A stretch of DNA of 64,000 nucleotides. It comes from Acinetobacter terrae. Its GTDB lineage: Bacteria > Pseudomonadota > Gammaproteobacteria > Pseudomonadales > Moraxellaceae. The stretch's first letter is position 1; every line of letters starts with the position of its first letter. Of the stretch, positions 9,709 through 18,100 are shown in pieces. The notes under the pieces are model-generated. The model made no database searches and had not been told where the DNA came from. It was given only the letters and a program-made list of their open reading frames with translations. The translations under genes and the position numbers were made by a program. Where the stretch lies: assembly GCF_013004375.1 (NCBI RefSeq), contig NZ_JABERI010000001.1, forward strand, positions 62,001-126,000, in the 5' to 3' direction.

Positions 9709-9736
9709 AAGGATACCCTCAAGTGGTATCCTTTTG
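9709..9736 (+). terminator. leuA terminator
   Basis: AAGGATACC pairs with GGTATCCTT around a seven-base loop and runs into TTTTG. This T tract contains the TTG at 9734 that would be an upstream in-frame metX start, which argues against that start. Confidence 0.88.
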
Positions 9737-9772
9737 TTTATACATCCTAAAGATTTAAGGCGAATTATTCCT

Positions 9773-10933
9773 GTGTCTTTTCCAGCTGACTCAGTGGGTC
9801 TAGTTACCCCACAAAAGTTCTCATTCGAAGAGCCGTTAGAGCTTGAATGTGGTCGCATTCTCCCACGTTTCGAAATCATGGTTGAAACCTACGGTACGCT
9901 CAATGCAGATAAATCCAATGCGATTCTGATTTGCCATGCGTTGTCGGGTCATCATCATGCTGCAGGCTATCATCACCAAGATGATAAAAAACCCGGTTGG
10001 TGGGATGCCTGTATTGGTCCGGGCAAAGCGATTGATACTTCTAAATTCTTTGTTGTTGCCCTCAACAACATTGGTGGTTGCAGTGGCTCCACTGGTCCAA
10101 TATCGCCAAATCCTGAAAATGACAATCGCCCTTATGGTCCGGACTTTCCCTTAGTTACTGTTCGTGACTGGGTGAAGACTCAAGCCATGCTGTCTGATCG
10201 TTTAGGCATTGATGTCTGGTACTCGATTATTGGGGGTTCACTCGGTGGCATGCAGGCTTTGCAATGGTCGGTGGATTATCCTGACCGTTTAAAAAACTGC
10301 GTCATCATTGCCAGTGCACCAAAACTGTCTGCACAGAATATTGCCTTTAACGAAGTGGCGCGTCAGTCGATTTTGTCCGATCCAGATTTCCATAACGGCC
10401 GTTATTTAGAAAATGATAGCTATCCAAAACGTGGCCTCATTTTGGCACGTATGGTCGGGCATATTACCTATTTATCTGAAGAAGCAATGAAACAGAAATT
10501 TGGCCGTGACTTGAAGTCGGGCAAATTTATGTATGGTTTTGACGTTGAATTCCAGGTGGAAAGTTATTTGCGTTATCAAGGTGAGCAATTCAGCCGTAAC
10601 TTTGATGCCAATACTTACCTGATTATGACCAAAGCGCTGGATTATTTTGATCCTGCACGTGAATATGAATTGTCTTTAACCAAGGCGATGGCGAATACCA
10701 AATGCCGTTTCCTGGTGGTTTCATTCACTACGGATTGGCGTTTCACTCCAAAGCGCTCAGAAGAAATTGTTGATGCACTGATTACCAATCATAAACCTGT
10801 CAGCTATGTCGATATTGATGCAGAACAAGGTCATGACTCGTTCCTGTTCCCTATTCCGCTTTACGTTAAATCATTACGTGCATTTTTAGGTGGCGCAGAA
10901 CACCTTGAAGCAACACCTCAGGAGACTGTGTAA
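9773..10933 (+). CDS. metX: Homoserine O-acetyltransferase
   Basis: MetX activates homoserine with acetyl-CoA for methionine synthesis. It is an alpha/beta-hydrolase-fold enzyme; the nucleophile is S156 in GGSLGGMQ, and the C-terminal GHDSFL carries the catalytic His. The oxyanion-region motif [13 protein letters not shown] is present. The start is taken as GTG at 9773, giving MSFPADSVG and 386 residues, the length and N-terminus I recall for Acinetobacter MetX. An in-frame TTG at 9734 lies inside the leuA terminator. The stop overlaps the metW start by one base (TAATG), so metX and metW are coupled, as in many Proteobacteria. Confidence 0.95.
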   Translation: MSFPADSVGLVTPQKFSFEEPLELECGRILPRFEIMVETYGTLNADKSNAILICHALSGHHHAAGYHHQDDKKPGWWDACIGPGKAIDTSKFFVVALNNIGGCSGSTGPISPNPENDNRPYGPDFPLVTVRDWVKTQAMLSDRLGIDVWYSIIGGSLGGMQALQWSVDYPDRLKNCVIIASAPKLSAQNIAFNEVARQSILSDPDFHNGRYLENDSYPKRGLILARMVGHITYLSEEAMKQKFGRDLKSGKFMYGFDVEFQVESYLRYQGEQFSRNFDANTYLIMTKALDYFDPAREYELSLTKAMANTKCRFLVVSFTTDWRFTPKRSEEIVDALITNHKPVSYVDIDAEQGHDSFLFPIPLYVKSLRAFLGGAEHLEATPQETV

Positions 10934-11526
10934 TGCGTATCGATCATCAACTTGCTGAGACATGGATTAAACCTGATTCAAGCGTACTTGATTTAGGTTG
11001 TGGCGATGGTGAACTGCTGGCTCATATGGGCAAAAAGCACAACATTCGTGCATACGGATTGGAAATTGATCAGGAAAAGATTGCAATTGCGGTCAGTCGA
11101 GGGTTAAATATTATCCAACAAGACTTGAACCTCGGTTTAAGCCGCTTTGCAGACCAGTCATTTGACTATGTTGTTATGGCACAGGCTTTGCAAGCAGTAG
11201 ATGCACCAGACGTATTATTGCGTGATATGGTGCGTGTGGGGAAACAAGCAATTATTACCTTTCCTAACTTTGCCCATTGGAAGACGCGTTCTTTCTTGGC
11301 TTTAAAAGGAATGATGCCTGTTTCAAATGCTTTACCGTATATGTGGTATAACACGCCTAATATCCACTTATGTACTTTCCGTGATTTTGAAGCACTTTGT
11401 GTGGAAAACGATATCCGGATTATTAACCGACTCGCCGTGAATGGGGATCAACAAGGTAGTTTACTTAGTAAACATGTCCCGAATCTGTTTGGTGAAGTCG
11501 CTATTTATCGAGTGAGCGCACTATGA
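10933..11526 (+). CDS. metW: Methionine biosynthesis protein MetW
   Basis: A 197-residue class I SAM-methyltransferase-fold protein with the glycine-rich SAM motif LDLGCGDG at residues 19-26. MetW is the usual partner of MetX in Proteobacteria and is thought to support homoserine acetylation; its own catalytic activity is poorly defined. The start overlaps the metX stop by one base, and its stop overlaps the next gene by four bases, making a three-gene operon. Confidence 0.95.
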   Translation: MRIDHQLAETWIKPDSSVLDLGCGDGELLAHMGKKHNIRAYGLEIDQEKIAIAVSRGLNIIQQDLNLGLSRFADQSFDYVVMAQALQAVDAPDVLLRDMVRVGKQAIITFPNFAHWKTRSFLALKGMMPVSNALPYMWYNTPNIHLCTFRDFEALCVENDIRIINRLAVNGDQQGSLLSKHVPNLFGEVAIYRVSAL

Positions 11527-12110
11527 AAAAAATATTATTAAGCACACTATTGGTTGGTTTTTTTAGCATTCAAGCCCATGCGGATTATGTTTCATCTACC
11601 CCATCTGTTTCCAGTCAGGCAGCACAATATTCTGTCATGGATATTAATAGCCTGATTAAATCAGCCAAATCTGGTCAAGCGGCCGCACAGTTTTATTTGG
11701 CGACCAAATATCAACTCGGCAAAGATATTCAAAAAGATGTACAGCAAGCTTTTTCCTGGTACAAGGCCGCTGCTGACCAAGGTCTAACTGCTGCCCAATT
11801 AAATGTCGGCCGTATGCTGGCTGATGGTATGGGTACCAAAAAAGACGAAGCTTTAGCGCGTAAATACTTTGAAAAAGCTGCAAGTCATGGTGACAACCGT
11901 GCCAGCTTTAATCTTGCGATGATGGAAGAGCAAAAGAAAAATTACGTGGGTGCATATCAGTGGTATGAACTTTCTACCCGTGATGGCATGCTCGACAATA
12001 AAGTTATTTCTCTTTCTGAAGGTAAGAAAACAGCTTTGGCTGCCAACTTAACTCAAGAGCAAATTCGTATGGCGCGTGACCGTGCCGACAAATGGATTCA
12101 AGCCCAATAA
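11523..12110 (+). CDS. Secreted Sel1/TPR-repeat protein
   Basis: A 195-residue protein with an N-terminal signal peptide ending near AHA (residue 20). About three Sel1-like repeats follow, of the type GQAAAQFYLATKYQLG, QAFSWYKAAADQGL and LARKYFEKAASHGD. Such repeats form alpha-solenoid protein-binding surfaces, probably in the periplasm here. Translation is coupled to metW by a four-base ATGA overlap, although no role in methionine synthesis is known. A terminator follows directly. Confidence 0.85.
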   Translation: MKKILLSTLLVGFFSIQAHADYVSSTPSVSSQAAQYSVMDINSLIKSAKSGQAAAQFYLATKYQLGKDIQKDVQQAFSWYKAAADQGLTAAQLNVGRMLADGMGTKKDEALARKYFEKAASHGDNRASFNLAMMEEQKKNYVGAYQWYELSTRDGMLDNKVISLSEGKKTALAANLTQEQIRMARDRADKWIQAQ

Positions 12111-12126
12111 TTTTGCCTGATTCTAG

Positions 12127-12149
12127 AAAGCACCTTCGGGTGCTTTTTT
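12127..12149 (+). terminator. Terminator of the metX-metW-Sel1 operon
   Basis: AAAGCACC and GGTGCTTT pair around a TTCG tetraloop and are followed by a T run. Confidence 0.93.
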
Positions 12150-12216
12150 ATTGGCTAAATTATCTAGATAAGTTTGCTAAAATACGCACAATTATTTTCA
12201 CATTAAGATCAAAATC

Positions 12217-12843
12217 ATGGCTTCTACAGATTGGTTATCCCAAGGCACTCTTGTACTTGCAAGTAACAATAAAGGCAAAATTTCAGAATTTGAAAAATTG
12301 TTTGCAGAACTGAACCTACCTGTCGAAGTAGTTGCTCAGGGCAACCTCAACATTGAAGATGCTGTCGAAGATGGCTTAAGCTTTGTCGAAAATGCGATTA
12401 TTAAAGCCCGTCATGCATCGAAAATTTCTGGAAAACCGGCCATTGCCGATGATTCCGGGATTTGTGTACCTATCTTAGGCGGAGCACCTGGCATTTATTC
12501 TGCGCGTTACGCAGGTGAACATGGTGATGATGCTGCCAATAATGAAAAACTGTTAGCTGACTTAAAACCACTACGTAAATACAGCGAAGCGATTGAAGGG
12601 ATGTTTGTCTGTGTACTTGCGCTGGTGCAACATGCAGAAGATCCGCTTCCACAAATTTTTCAAGGCATTTGGAAAGGTGAAGTTCTAGAAGCGGCACGTG
12701 GTGAAAATGGTTTTGGTTATGACCCATTGTTCTGGTTACCTGAACTTGGGATTTCTAGCGCAGAACTGTCTAAAGAAGAAAAAAATAAAATTAGTCACCG
12801 TGGTCAGGCGATGCAATTGTTTAAGGCGAGTTTGGAGAAGTAA
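12217..12843 (+). CDS. rdgB: XTP/dITP pyrophosphatase (RdgB/HAM1)
   Basis: A house-cleaning nucleotide pyrophosphatase that hydrolyses dITP, dXTP and similar deaminated purine triphosphates, preventing their incorporation into DNA. Family motifs are all present in order: SNNKGK at 16-21, ADDSGICV with the metal and general-base acids, SARYAGEH, GFGYDPLF and SHRGQAM near the C-terminus. The 208-residue length is normal. It sits alone between the metX operon terminator and a cluster of intergenic repeats. Confidence 0.95.
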   Translation: MASTDWLSQGTLVLASNNKGKISEFEKLFAELNLPVEVVAQGNLNIEDAVEDGLSFVENAIIKARHASKISGKPAIADDSGICVPILGGAPGIYSARYAGEHGDDAANNEKLLADLKPLRKYSEAIEGMFVCVLALVQHAEDPLPQIFQGIWKGEVLEAARGENGFGYDPLFWLPELGISSAELSKEEKNKISHRGQAMQLFKASLEK

Positions 12844-12856
12844 TTTCCTTACGGAT

Positions 12857-13060
12857 TCCCTCTCCTTTTAGGAGAGGGTCAGGGAGAGGTCAACTCCTTC
12901 CTCTTGCGCCATACATTGCTCAGGAGAGGAAATTTCAATTTTGGTTAAATAATCCCTCCTAAGCTCCCTTTAATAAAGGGAGGAAAAGCCCCTCTTTATT
13001 AAAGATGAGGAATATATTCCGCAAGAGGGAGATTCGGTTTTTGACTTGTTAAAATTGAAG
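12857..13060. repeat. Cluster of short purine/pyrimidine-rich palindromes
   Basis: The gap after rdgB contains several short inverted repeats: CCCTCTCC and GGAGAGGG around TTTTA (12858-12878, followed by AGGGAGAGG), CTCCCTTTAATAAAGGGAG (12964-12982), and an imperfect palindrome at 12991-13010. No coding potential was seen in this stretch. The edges (TCCCTCTCCT and GGGAGAGG) match the ends of the 66-base repeat at 13063, so the first element looks like an internally deleted relative. Confidence 0.75.
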
Positions 13061-13062
13061 AA

Positions 13063-13128
13063 CCTTTCCCTAACCCTCACTTGCGCTAAGATTTAAAGCA
13101 TCGCTTTAAATCTTGCTCAGGACAGGGA
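13063..13128 (+). repeat. 66-base dispersed hairpin repeat, copy 1
   Basis: The element begins CCTTTCCCTAACCCTCACTT and ends GCTCAGGACAGGGA. Its centre is a perfect 12-base inverted repeat (AAGATTTAAAGC paired with GCTTTAAATCTT around ATC). The same 66-base element occurs in reverse orientation at 33623-33688 with a few changes, mostly in the central stem. A non-autonomous mobile or REP-like element is inferred. Confidence 0.85.
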
Positions 13129-13169
13129 ATCATATGTGGTTTAATCCAAGCATAATTTTAAATCGATGC

Positions 13170-13205
13170 TCTCCCTCCCTTTGGGAGGGAGTTAGAGGGA
13201 GGGTA
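13170..13205. repeat. Palindromic CTCCCTCCC/GGGAGGGAG repeat overlapping a gene end
   Basis: CTCCCTCCC and GGGAGGGAG face each other around TTT and are followed by TTAGAGGGAGGG. The layout parallels the element at 12857 (palindrome plus TCAGGGAGAGG). Its right arm contains the last codons and stop of the minus-strand AEC transporter gene. Confidence 0.75.
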
Positions 13206-14079
13206 ATAAAAGATGAAGCACCACGCCATAAATTCCTATCAAGATCGTACTGGCAATCGTCCCTGATGCAATATATTTCGCTGAATGTCCTGTGCCCTGG
13301 TAATACGTTTCTAAAGCCACAATATTGGCTGCAGGTGGCAAGGCAAAGAACATAAACATAACAGCATAAGTCAGCTGCTGATGTGGAATCGGTAAGACAT
13401 AATAAGCTGCCAAACACACAAAAATAGCTAAAAACATTCTGCTACTGATCAGCAATAGACTCTGTTTTAGATCACTCAAACCAATACGAATTTTACTTAG
13501 CCACATGCCAAGAATGCACATCCCGGTAAATGTGACCAAGACCTTATTGGTTTGATAAAACCACTGCACCCATGGATGCGACTCATAGGCTGTAAAATCC
13601 CAGATCGACAGAATAGCGGCTAGACTTAAGGCAATTACGGGTGGAGAAAGCAGAACATTTTTAATAATAAATTTTGAATTTTGCCTGGTTTGACTGACTG
13701 CCATGACCGCACAAACATTGCCAAACAAAGAGCCGCCAATATATAAAGCCACAATTATGCTGCTGGCTTGCGGGCCAAATAATGCCAAGGCAAAGGGAAA
13801 CCCCAACCAAGCCCCATTTAAATAGCTTAAGCACAGCGCACGTAATTTATCTTTTTTGAAATAATAAAAAATACAAAAGAAGAATACCGAACTGATAAAA
13901 CTAAAACCAATGAGCCACAAACTACCCGCCTGATAAAACACCATGTTGTAAATAATCACGACGGGAATAAAAAATCGGGCTAATAAACTCGCAAATAGTG
14001 GTTTTAAAGTTGCGGAAAATTGTGTTGAAGCGAGTCCCCATCCACATAAAAAGCCGAAAAGTGGTAAAAGCAAAGCCAC
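13192..14079 (-). CDS. AEC (auxin efflux carrier) family transporter
   Basis: A 295-residue inner-membrane protein with about ten hydrophobic segments and the two-half pattern of the AEC/bile-acid-arsenite superfamily. Family-like features include the Asn-containing segment NGAWLGFPFALALFG and the C-terminal FALPPAANIVALETYY. AEC members export or import organic acids; the substrate is not predictable. The final residues LPSL and the stop codon are supplied by the repeat at 13170-13205. The gene is divergent from tatA. Confidence 0.88.
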   Translation of the reverse strand: MALLLPLFGFLCGWGLASTQFSATLKPLFASLLARFFIPVVIIYNMVFYQAGSLWLIGFSFISSVFFFCIFYYFKKDKLRALCLSYLNGAWLGFPFALALFGPQASSIIVALYIGGSLFGNVCAVMAVSQTRQNSKFIIKNVLLSPPVIALSLAAILSIWDFTAYESHPWVQWFYQTNKVLVTFTGMCILGMWLSKIRIGLSDLKQSLLLISSRMFLAIFVCLAAYYVLPIPHQQLTYAVMFMFFALPPAANIVALETYYQGTGHSAKYIASGTIASTILIGIYGVVLHLLLPSL

Positions 14080-14149
14080 AACATTACCCTAAATGATCAA
14101 TAGAAATATGCTAGCACTGAATCAAACACAAAAGCAGCTTTAATCCAGT

Positions 14150-14189
14150 TTGTCTTTAAACTGAAATTTTTCAGTCACATTGCTGTCAT
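14150..14189. promoter_or_regulatory. Pho-box array upstream of tatA
   Basis: Heptamers recur every 11 bases: TTGTCTT (14150), CTGAAAT (14161), CAGTCAC (14172) and CTGTCAT (14183). The last two, separated by ATTG, closely match the 7-4-7 PhoB-binding consensus (CTGTCAT repeats with an A/T-rich spacer). The array lies about 45 bases before the tatA start and about 70 bases from the divergent AEC start. A clear -10 could not be assigned. Confidence 0.65.
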
Positions 14190-14233
14190 CGCAAAATGTT
14201 CAGATGGTTCTAGATAAAAAATGAGTAAAGAAC

Positions 14234-14467
14234 ATGGCAGGATTATCGATTTGGCACGTTGTGATTTTTGCAATTGTGGTGATTTTATTGTTTGGTACAT
14301 CAAAACTTAAAAACTTGGGTAAAGATGTCGGTGGTGCAGTCAAAGATTTTAAAAAGTCAATTAAAGAAGATGAAGCAGCTACCTCAGCATTAAATGAACC
14401 AAAAATTATTGAACATCAAACCAGTCATTCTGATGTTAATTCCACGGTAAAAACCCATTCAGGCTAA
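14234..14467 (+). CDS. tatA: Twin-arginine translocase subunit TatA
   Basis: A 77-residue protein with the TatA layout: one N-terminal membrane helix (residues 5-21), the FGTSKL hinge, an amphipathic helix ([20 protein letters not shown]) and an acidic, polar tail. TatA oligomerises to form the passage for folded proteins across the inner membrane. It is the first gene of tatABC, seven bases before tatB, with a Pho-box array upstream. Confidence 0.95.
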   Translation: MAGLSIWHVVIFAIVVILLFGTSKLKNLGKDVGGAVKDFKKSIKEDEAATSALNEPKIIEHQTSHSDVNSTVKTHSG

Positions 14468-14473
14468 AATGTT

Positions 14474-14938
14474 ATGCTTAATATTGGTATGACTGAACTG
14501 CTGGCTTTCGGCATCATTAGTTTATTGGTGCTTGGGCCTGACAAGCTTCCAGAAGCTGCTCGCTTTGTCGGAAAATGGTATGCGAAAATCAAACGTACGG
14601 TCAGCAATGTACAAAATGATATTGACCGAGAGCTGCGTTTATCTGAACTGCGGGAACAGATGCAAAATGAAATGCAAAGGATTCAAGAGCTAGAACAAAA
14701 GATGCAAGCTCACATGCATGAACTAAAACAACAATCACAACCTGCAACAGAAAAACAATTACCAGACGCATTACCCAATAATAATGCTCCCGTTCTTTAT
14801 ATTTTTATCAAACATCATCGACCTTTGTGCGTTTATTTAAGCGTACAAAGTGCTTGCAGCATTACGCCGTCAATAGAACAGCCTTTAAACATCATGCCTC
14901 CAATTTCACAGTTAAATGAATTAAAGGTGGCAGTATGA
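14474..14938 (+). CDS. tatB: Twin-arginine translocase subunit TatB
   Basis: A 154-residue TatB. The N-terminal membrane helix MTELLAFGIISLLVLGPDKL contains the family's E and GP residues. An amphipathic helix follows, then a long charged coiled-coil-like segment (about 45-90). With TatC it forms the receptor for twin-arginine signal peptides. The C-terminal third is low in similarity to known TatB and is probably disordered. Its stop overlaps tatC by four bases. Confidence 0.94.
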   Translation: MLNIGMTELLAFGIISLLVLGPDKLPEAARFVGKWYAKIKRTVSNVQNDIDRELRLSELREQMQNEMQRIQELEQKMQAHMHELKQQSQPATEKQLPDALPNNNAPVLYIFIKHHRPLCVYLSVQSACSITPSIEQPLNIMPPISQLNELKVAV

Positions 14939-15714
14939 ACACTCCAATAGAAAACCAATTGCCGATTACCCTTGCAGATCAACAATCCCCTAATCTTGAA
15001 GAAATGCCGATTACCCAGCACCTGATGGTTTTGCGTCGGCATCTGTTTAAAATTGTCGGTTTACTGTTGGTATTATTTTTTTGCTTATTGCCTTTTGCCA
15101 ATCAAACCTATCAGCTTTTGTCTGAACCTTTACGTGCACAATTGCCTGTTAGCTCATCGATGATTGCCACTGATGTCACGGCGACATTCATGGCACCATT
15201 TAAGCTAAATTTCTTTGTTGCCTTGATGTTGGCGATGCCTTTTATCATTTTTCAACTCTGGAGTTTTGTAAAACCTGCACTCTATGAAAAAGAAAAAACT
15301 TTAGCGATGCCATTACTGTTTGGCAGTATCAGCTTATTTTATGCCGGGATTGCTTTTGCATATTTCGTTGCGTTGCCTTCGATTCTGCATTTTTTCATTA
15401 GTGTTTCACCCGAAACGGTTGCGCCAATGACTGACATTAACAGTTACCTGGCTTTCTGCTTAAAATTGTTTTTGGTGTTTGGTTTTACCTTTGAAATCCC
15501 GATTATTACCTTAATCCTTATTTTAATTGGTCTGGTTTCTACACAACAATTAGTCGAAAAACGGCGCTTTATTGTGGTCGGCTGTTTCTTTGTGGCGATG
15601 TTCGTAACACCACCCGATGCAATTTCCATGATTATGCTCGCCATTCCCATGTGGTTATTATTTGAAATGGGCTTGTTCTTTGGCAAACTGATTGAAAAAC
15701 GTCGGGCAGCTTAA
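14935..15714 (+). CDS. tatC: Twin-arginine translocase subunit TatC
   Basis: A 259-residue, six-helix inner-membrane protein that recognises twin-arginine signal peptides. The N-terminal cytoplasmic segment ITQHLMVLRRHLFK corresponds to the conserved HLxELRxR region. FMAPFKLNFFVALMLAMPFI and the later FTFEIPI match conserved TatC stretches. It closes the tatABC operon and is followed by a terminator. Confidence 0.95.
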   Translation: MNTPIENQLPITLADQQSPNLEEMPITQHLMVLRRHLFKIVGLLLVLFFCLLPFANQTYQLLSEPLRAQLPVSSSMIATDVTATFMAPFKLNFFVALMLAMPFIIFQLWSFVKPALYEKEKTLAMPLLFGSISLFYAGIAFAYFVALPSILHFFISVSPETVAPMTDINSYLAFCLKLFLVFGFTFEIPIITLILILIGLVSTQQLVEKRRFIVVGCFFVAMFVTPPDAISMIMLAIPMWLLFEMGLFFGKLIEKRRAA

Positions 15715-15735
15715 ATGCTGGCAGCAATTTTTTAG

Positions 15736-15757
15736 GCAGACTTCGGTCTGCTTTTTT
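15736..15757 (+). terminator. tatABC terminator
   Basis: GCAGAC and GTCTGC pair around TTCG and are followed by six T residues. Confidence 0.92.
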
Positions 15758-15786
15758 CATCAGAGCGACTTATTTTCTTCACCAGA

Positions 15787-15826
15787 CTGTCATTTAAACG
15801 TCAGCGCGCTGTCATATATTTCACCT
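15787..15826 (+). promoter_or_regulatory. Tandem Pho boxes upstream of phoX
   Basis: Four heptamers are spaced exactly 11 bases apart: CTGTCAT (15787), ACGTCAG (15798), CTGTCAT (15809) and TTCACCT (15820). This is the geometry of two tandem PhoB sites. GATACAAC, about 10 bases beyond, could serve as a -10. Induction by phosphate limitation is inferred. Confidence 0.8.
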
Positions 15827-15870
15827 AAGTTTGATACAACTTTATAACAACCATATACTTGGGAAATATC

Positions 15871-18057
15871 ATGACAGACTTTACGCCATATCATGAAGAG
15901 CAAGAATTAGACAACAATACTTCTGACAATGTCCATTTCCGTGACATTTTAGAGCAAGCGATTACACGCCGCAGCCTCATCACTAAAACTGCGAGTGGTG
16001 CAGTTGCCTTGACTTTGGCTTCAACTTTGACAGCTTGTGGCAGCGATAGTGATAGTGACTCGGCAACAACAACTCCAGCTACTGATCCAACCAAATTACC
16101 GACAAAGTTGAGCTTTACCCCAGTCGCGAAGAACTTGAATGATATCGTGACGGTTCCAGAAGGTTATGAAGCCAAAGTAATTTATGCGCTGGGTGATTCC
16201 ATCAATCAATACTATGGTCCATGGGATGACAGCAATGTTCCTTCAGGTCCAAGTTTTCAGTTCCGTTCTGGTGACTGTCATGATGGTATGAGCTATTTTG
16301 GCTTAAATACTACGACTGGTCGTTATGATGACAGCAAATCAGATCACGGTTTACTGGTTTTGAATCATGAATACATTAACCAGACTTTCTTACACCAGAC
16401 AGGTCCGACCAATAAGGGAACGGGTCCTCGTCCTGAAGATGAAGTGATCCGTGAAGTCAATGCGCATGGCGTATCCATCATTCATCTGAAAAAAGACAGC
16501 AAAACCCAAGCCGTTGAAATTTTGAAAAATTCAATTTTCAACCGCCGTATCACAGCTTCTACACCCATGACTTTTGCGGGCGTTGCTGCGGGTTCAACTT
16601 TACTTTCAACCCGCTTCTCTCCATCTGGTGTAAAAACCCGTGGTACCCAAAATAACTGCGGTAATGGTTATACACCTTGGGGCACCTACCTGACTGCTGA
16701 AGAAAATTTTATCGGTTACTTTGTTCGTAATTCAACAGATGATAGTTCGCGCACCGCAAATGAAGTTGTAGCATTAAACCGTTATGGTCTAAAACAAGGT
16801 GCTAAATCGCGTTATCAGTGGGAAACAGCAACAGGCAGTCTGGAACAACAGGACATGTATGATCGCTGGAATGCATCTGTTGTAGGTGCATCTGCTTATG
16901 TAGACTATCGCAATATCCCGAATACTTTTGGCTGGATTGTAGAAATTGATCCATTCGATAGCCGTCAGGACCCTGTAAAACGCACCTCACTTGGCCGTTT
17001 TGCACATGAAGACTGTCGTACTAGCCGTGCTATTGAAGGTCAGAACCTGGCATTCTATATGGGTGATGACTCACGTGGTGAATACATCTATAAATTCGTT
17101 TCTGATGCGAAATGGGATGTAAAAGATGTCAATGGTGGCTATGCAGCCGGCGATAAATACATGAATAGCGGCAAACTGTATGTTGCCAAATTCAATGCCG
17201 ATGGTACAGGTCAGTGGATTGAGCTATCAACTAGCAACTCAGCAATTTCTGGTTATACGACTTACGCATTTGCAGACCAAGCCGATGTAGTGACGCATGC
17301 ACGTATCGCTGCAGATGCTGTTGGCGCAACCAAAATGGACCGTCCTGAATGGGTTGCAGTCAATCCAAACAATGGTGAAGTGTATGTCACTCTCACCAAT
17401 AACAGTAACCGTGGTACCAACTATACAACTGATGCCGCTAACCCACGTAATTATTCTGATCCAGAAGGCGGTAAAGGTAACGTGAATGGTCACATTATCC
17501 GCTTCCGTGAAGATGCAGATACTACAACAGCCACCACATTCAAATGGGATATTTACCTGTTTGGTGCTGAAGCACAAATGCTTGAAAATGTTAACCTGTC
17601 TGGCCTAACTGACAATAATGACTTCTCTAGTCCGGATGGTATGTGGTTTGACCCACGCGGCGTGCTCTGGATTCAAACAGATGATGGGGCTTACACTGAC
17701 GTGACCAACTGTATGATGCTGGCTGCATTGCCGGGTACGATGGGTGATGGTGGCAAAGCGACTGCGCTTTCAGGTACTGCTACACAAGATACCTTTATGG
17801 GTGCCAAAGTGACCGATGAAAATCTACGTCGCTTCCTGACCGGTCCAAAAGATTGTGAAATTACTGGTGTGACTATGACGCCTGACTACAAAGCCATCTT
17901 TATTAACGTTCAGCACCCTGGTGAAGATTCAACTGCTTATAATAACGCAACCAGCCACTGGCCTGCGACACAAACAGACCCTACCAATACCACTGCGCGC
18001 CCACGTTCAGCAACGGTAGTGATTACCCGTAAAGATGGCGGAGTGATTGCTGGATAA
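15871..18057 (+). CDS. phoX: PhoX-family alkaline phosphatase, Tat-exported probable lipoprotein
   Basis: A 728-residue PhoX (DUF839) protein, a calcium/iron-dependent phosphatase that releases phosphate from organic esters outside the cytoplasm. The N-terminus carries a twin-arginine signal (TRRSLITK, RR at 33-34). It ends in a lipobox-like LTAC with C56 before GSDSDSDS, so lipid attachment after Tat export is likely. Later PhoX features include the acidic and His-rich GDCHDGMSYFG region and NHEYIN. The ATG at 15871 is preferred over an in-frame TTG at 15859. Tandem Pho boxes precede it, and tatABC lies immediately upstream. Confidence 0.92.
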   Translation: MTDFTPYHEEQELDNNTSDNVHFRDILEQAITRRSLITKTASGAVALTLASTLTACGSDSDSDSATTTPATDPTKLPTKLSFTPVAKNLNDIVTVPEGYEAKVIYALGDSINQYYGPWDDSNVPSGPSFQFRSGDCHDGMSYFGLNTTTGRYDDSKSDHGLLVLNHEYINQTFLHQTGPTNKGTGPRPEDEVIREVNAHGVSIIHLKKDSKTQAVEILKNSIFNRRITASTPMTFAGVAAGSTLLSTRFSPSGVKTRGTQNNCGNGYTPWGTYLTAEENFIGYFVRNSTDDSSRTANEVVALNRYGLKQGAKSRYQWETATGSLEQQDMYDRWNASVVGASAYVDYRNIPNTFGWIVEIDPFDSRQDPVKRTSLGRFAHEDCRTSRAIEGQNLAFYMGDDSRGEYIYKFVSDAKWDVKDVNGGYAAGDKYMNSGKLYVAKFNADGTGQWIELSTSNSAISGYTTYAFADQADVVTHARIAADAVGATKMDRPEWVAVNPNNGEVYVTLTNNSNRGTNYTTDAANPRNYSDPEGGKGNVNGHIIRFREDADTTTATTFKWDIYLFGAEAQMLENVNLSGLTDNNDFSSPDGMWFDPRGVLWIQTDDGAYTDVTNCMMLAALPGTMGDGGKATALSGTATQDTFMGAKVTDENLRRFLTGPKDCEITGVTMTPDYKAIFINVQHPGEDSTAYNNATSHWPATQTDPTNTTARPRSATVVITRKDGGVIAG

Positions 18058-18070
18058 GTTTCCAAATCTT

Positions 18071-18100
18071 AAAAATACCGGCTTTATGCCGGTATTTCTT
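18071..18100. terminator. Bidirectional terminator between phoX and the NRDE gene
   Basis: ATACCGGC pairs with GCCGGTAT around TTTAT, with A residues before and T residues after. It can serve both convergent genes. Confidence 0.85.

Noticed and set aside
12857..13205. CRISPR array in the repeat cluster after rdgB
   Set aside because: The repeats are palindromic, unequal in length and irregularly spaced, with no cas genes nearby.
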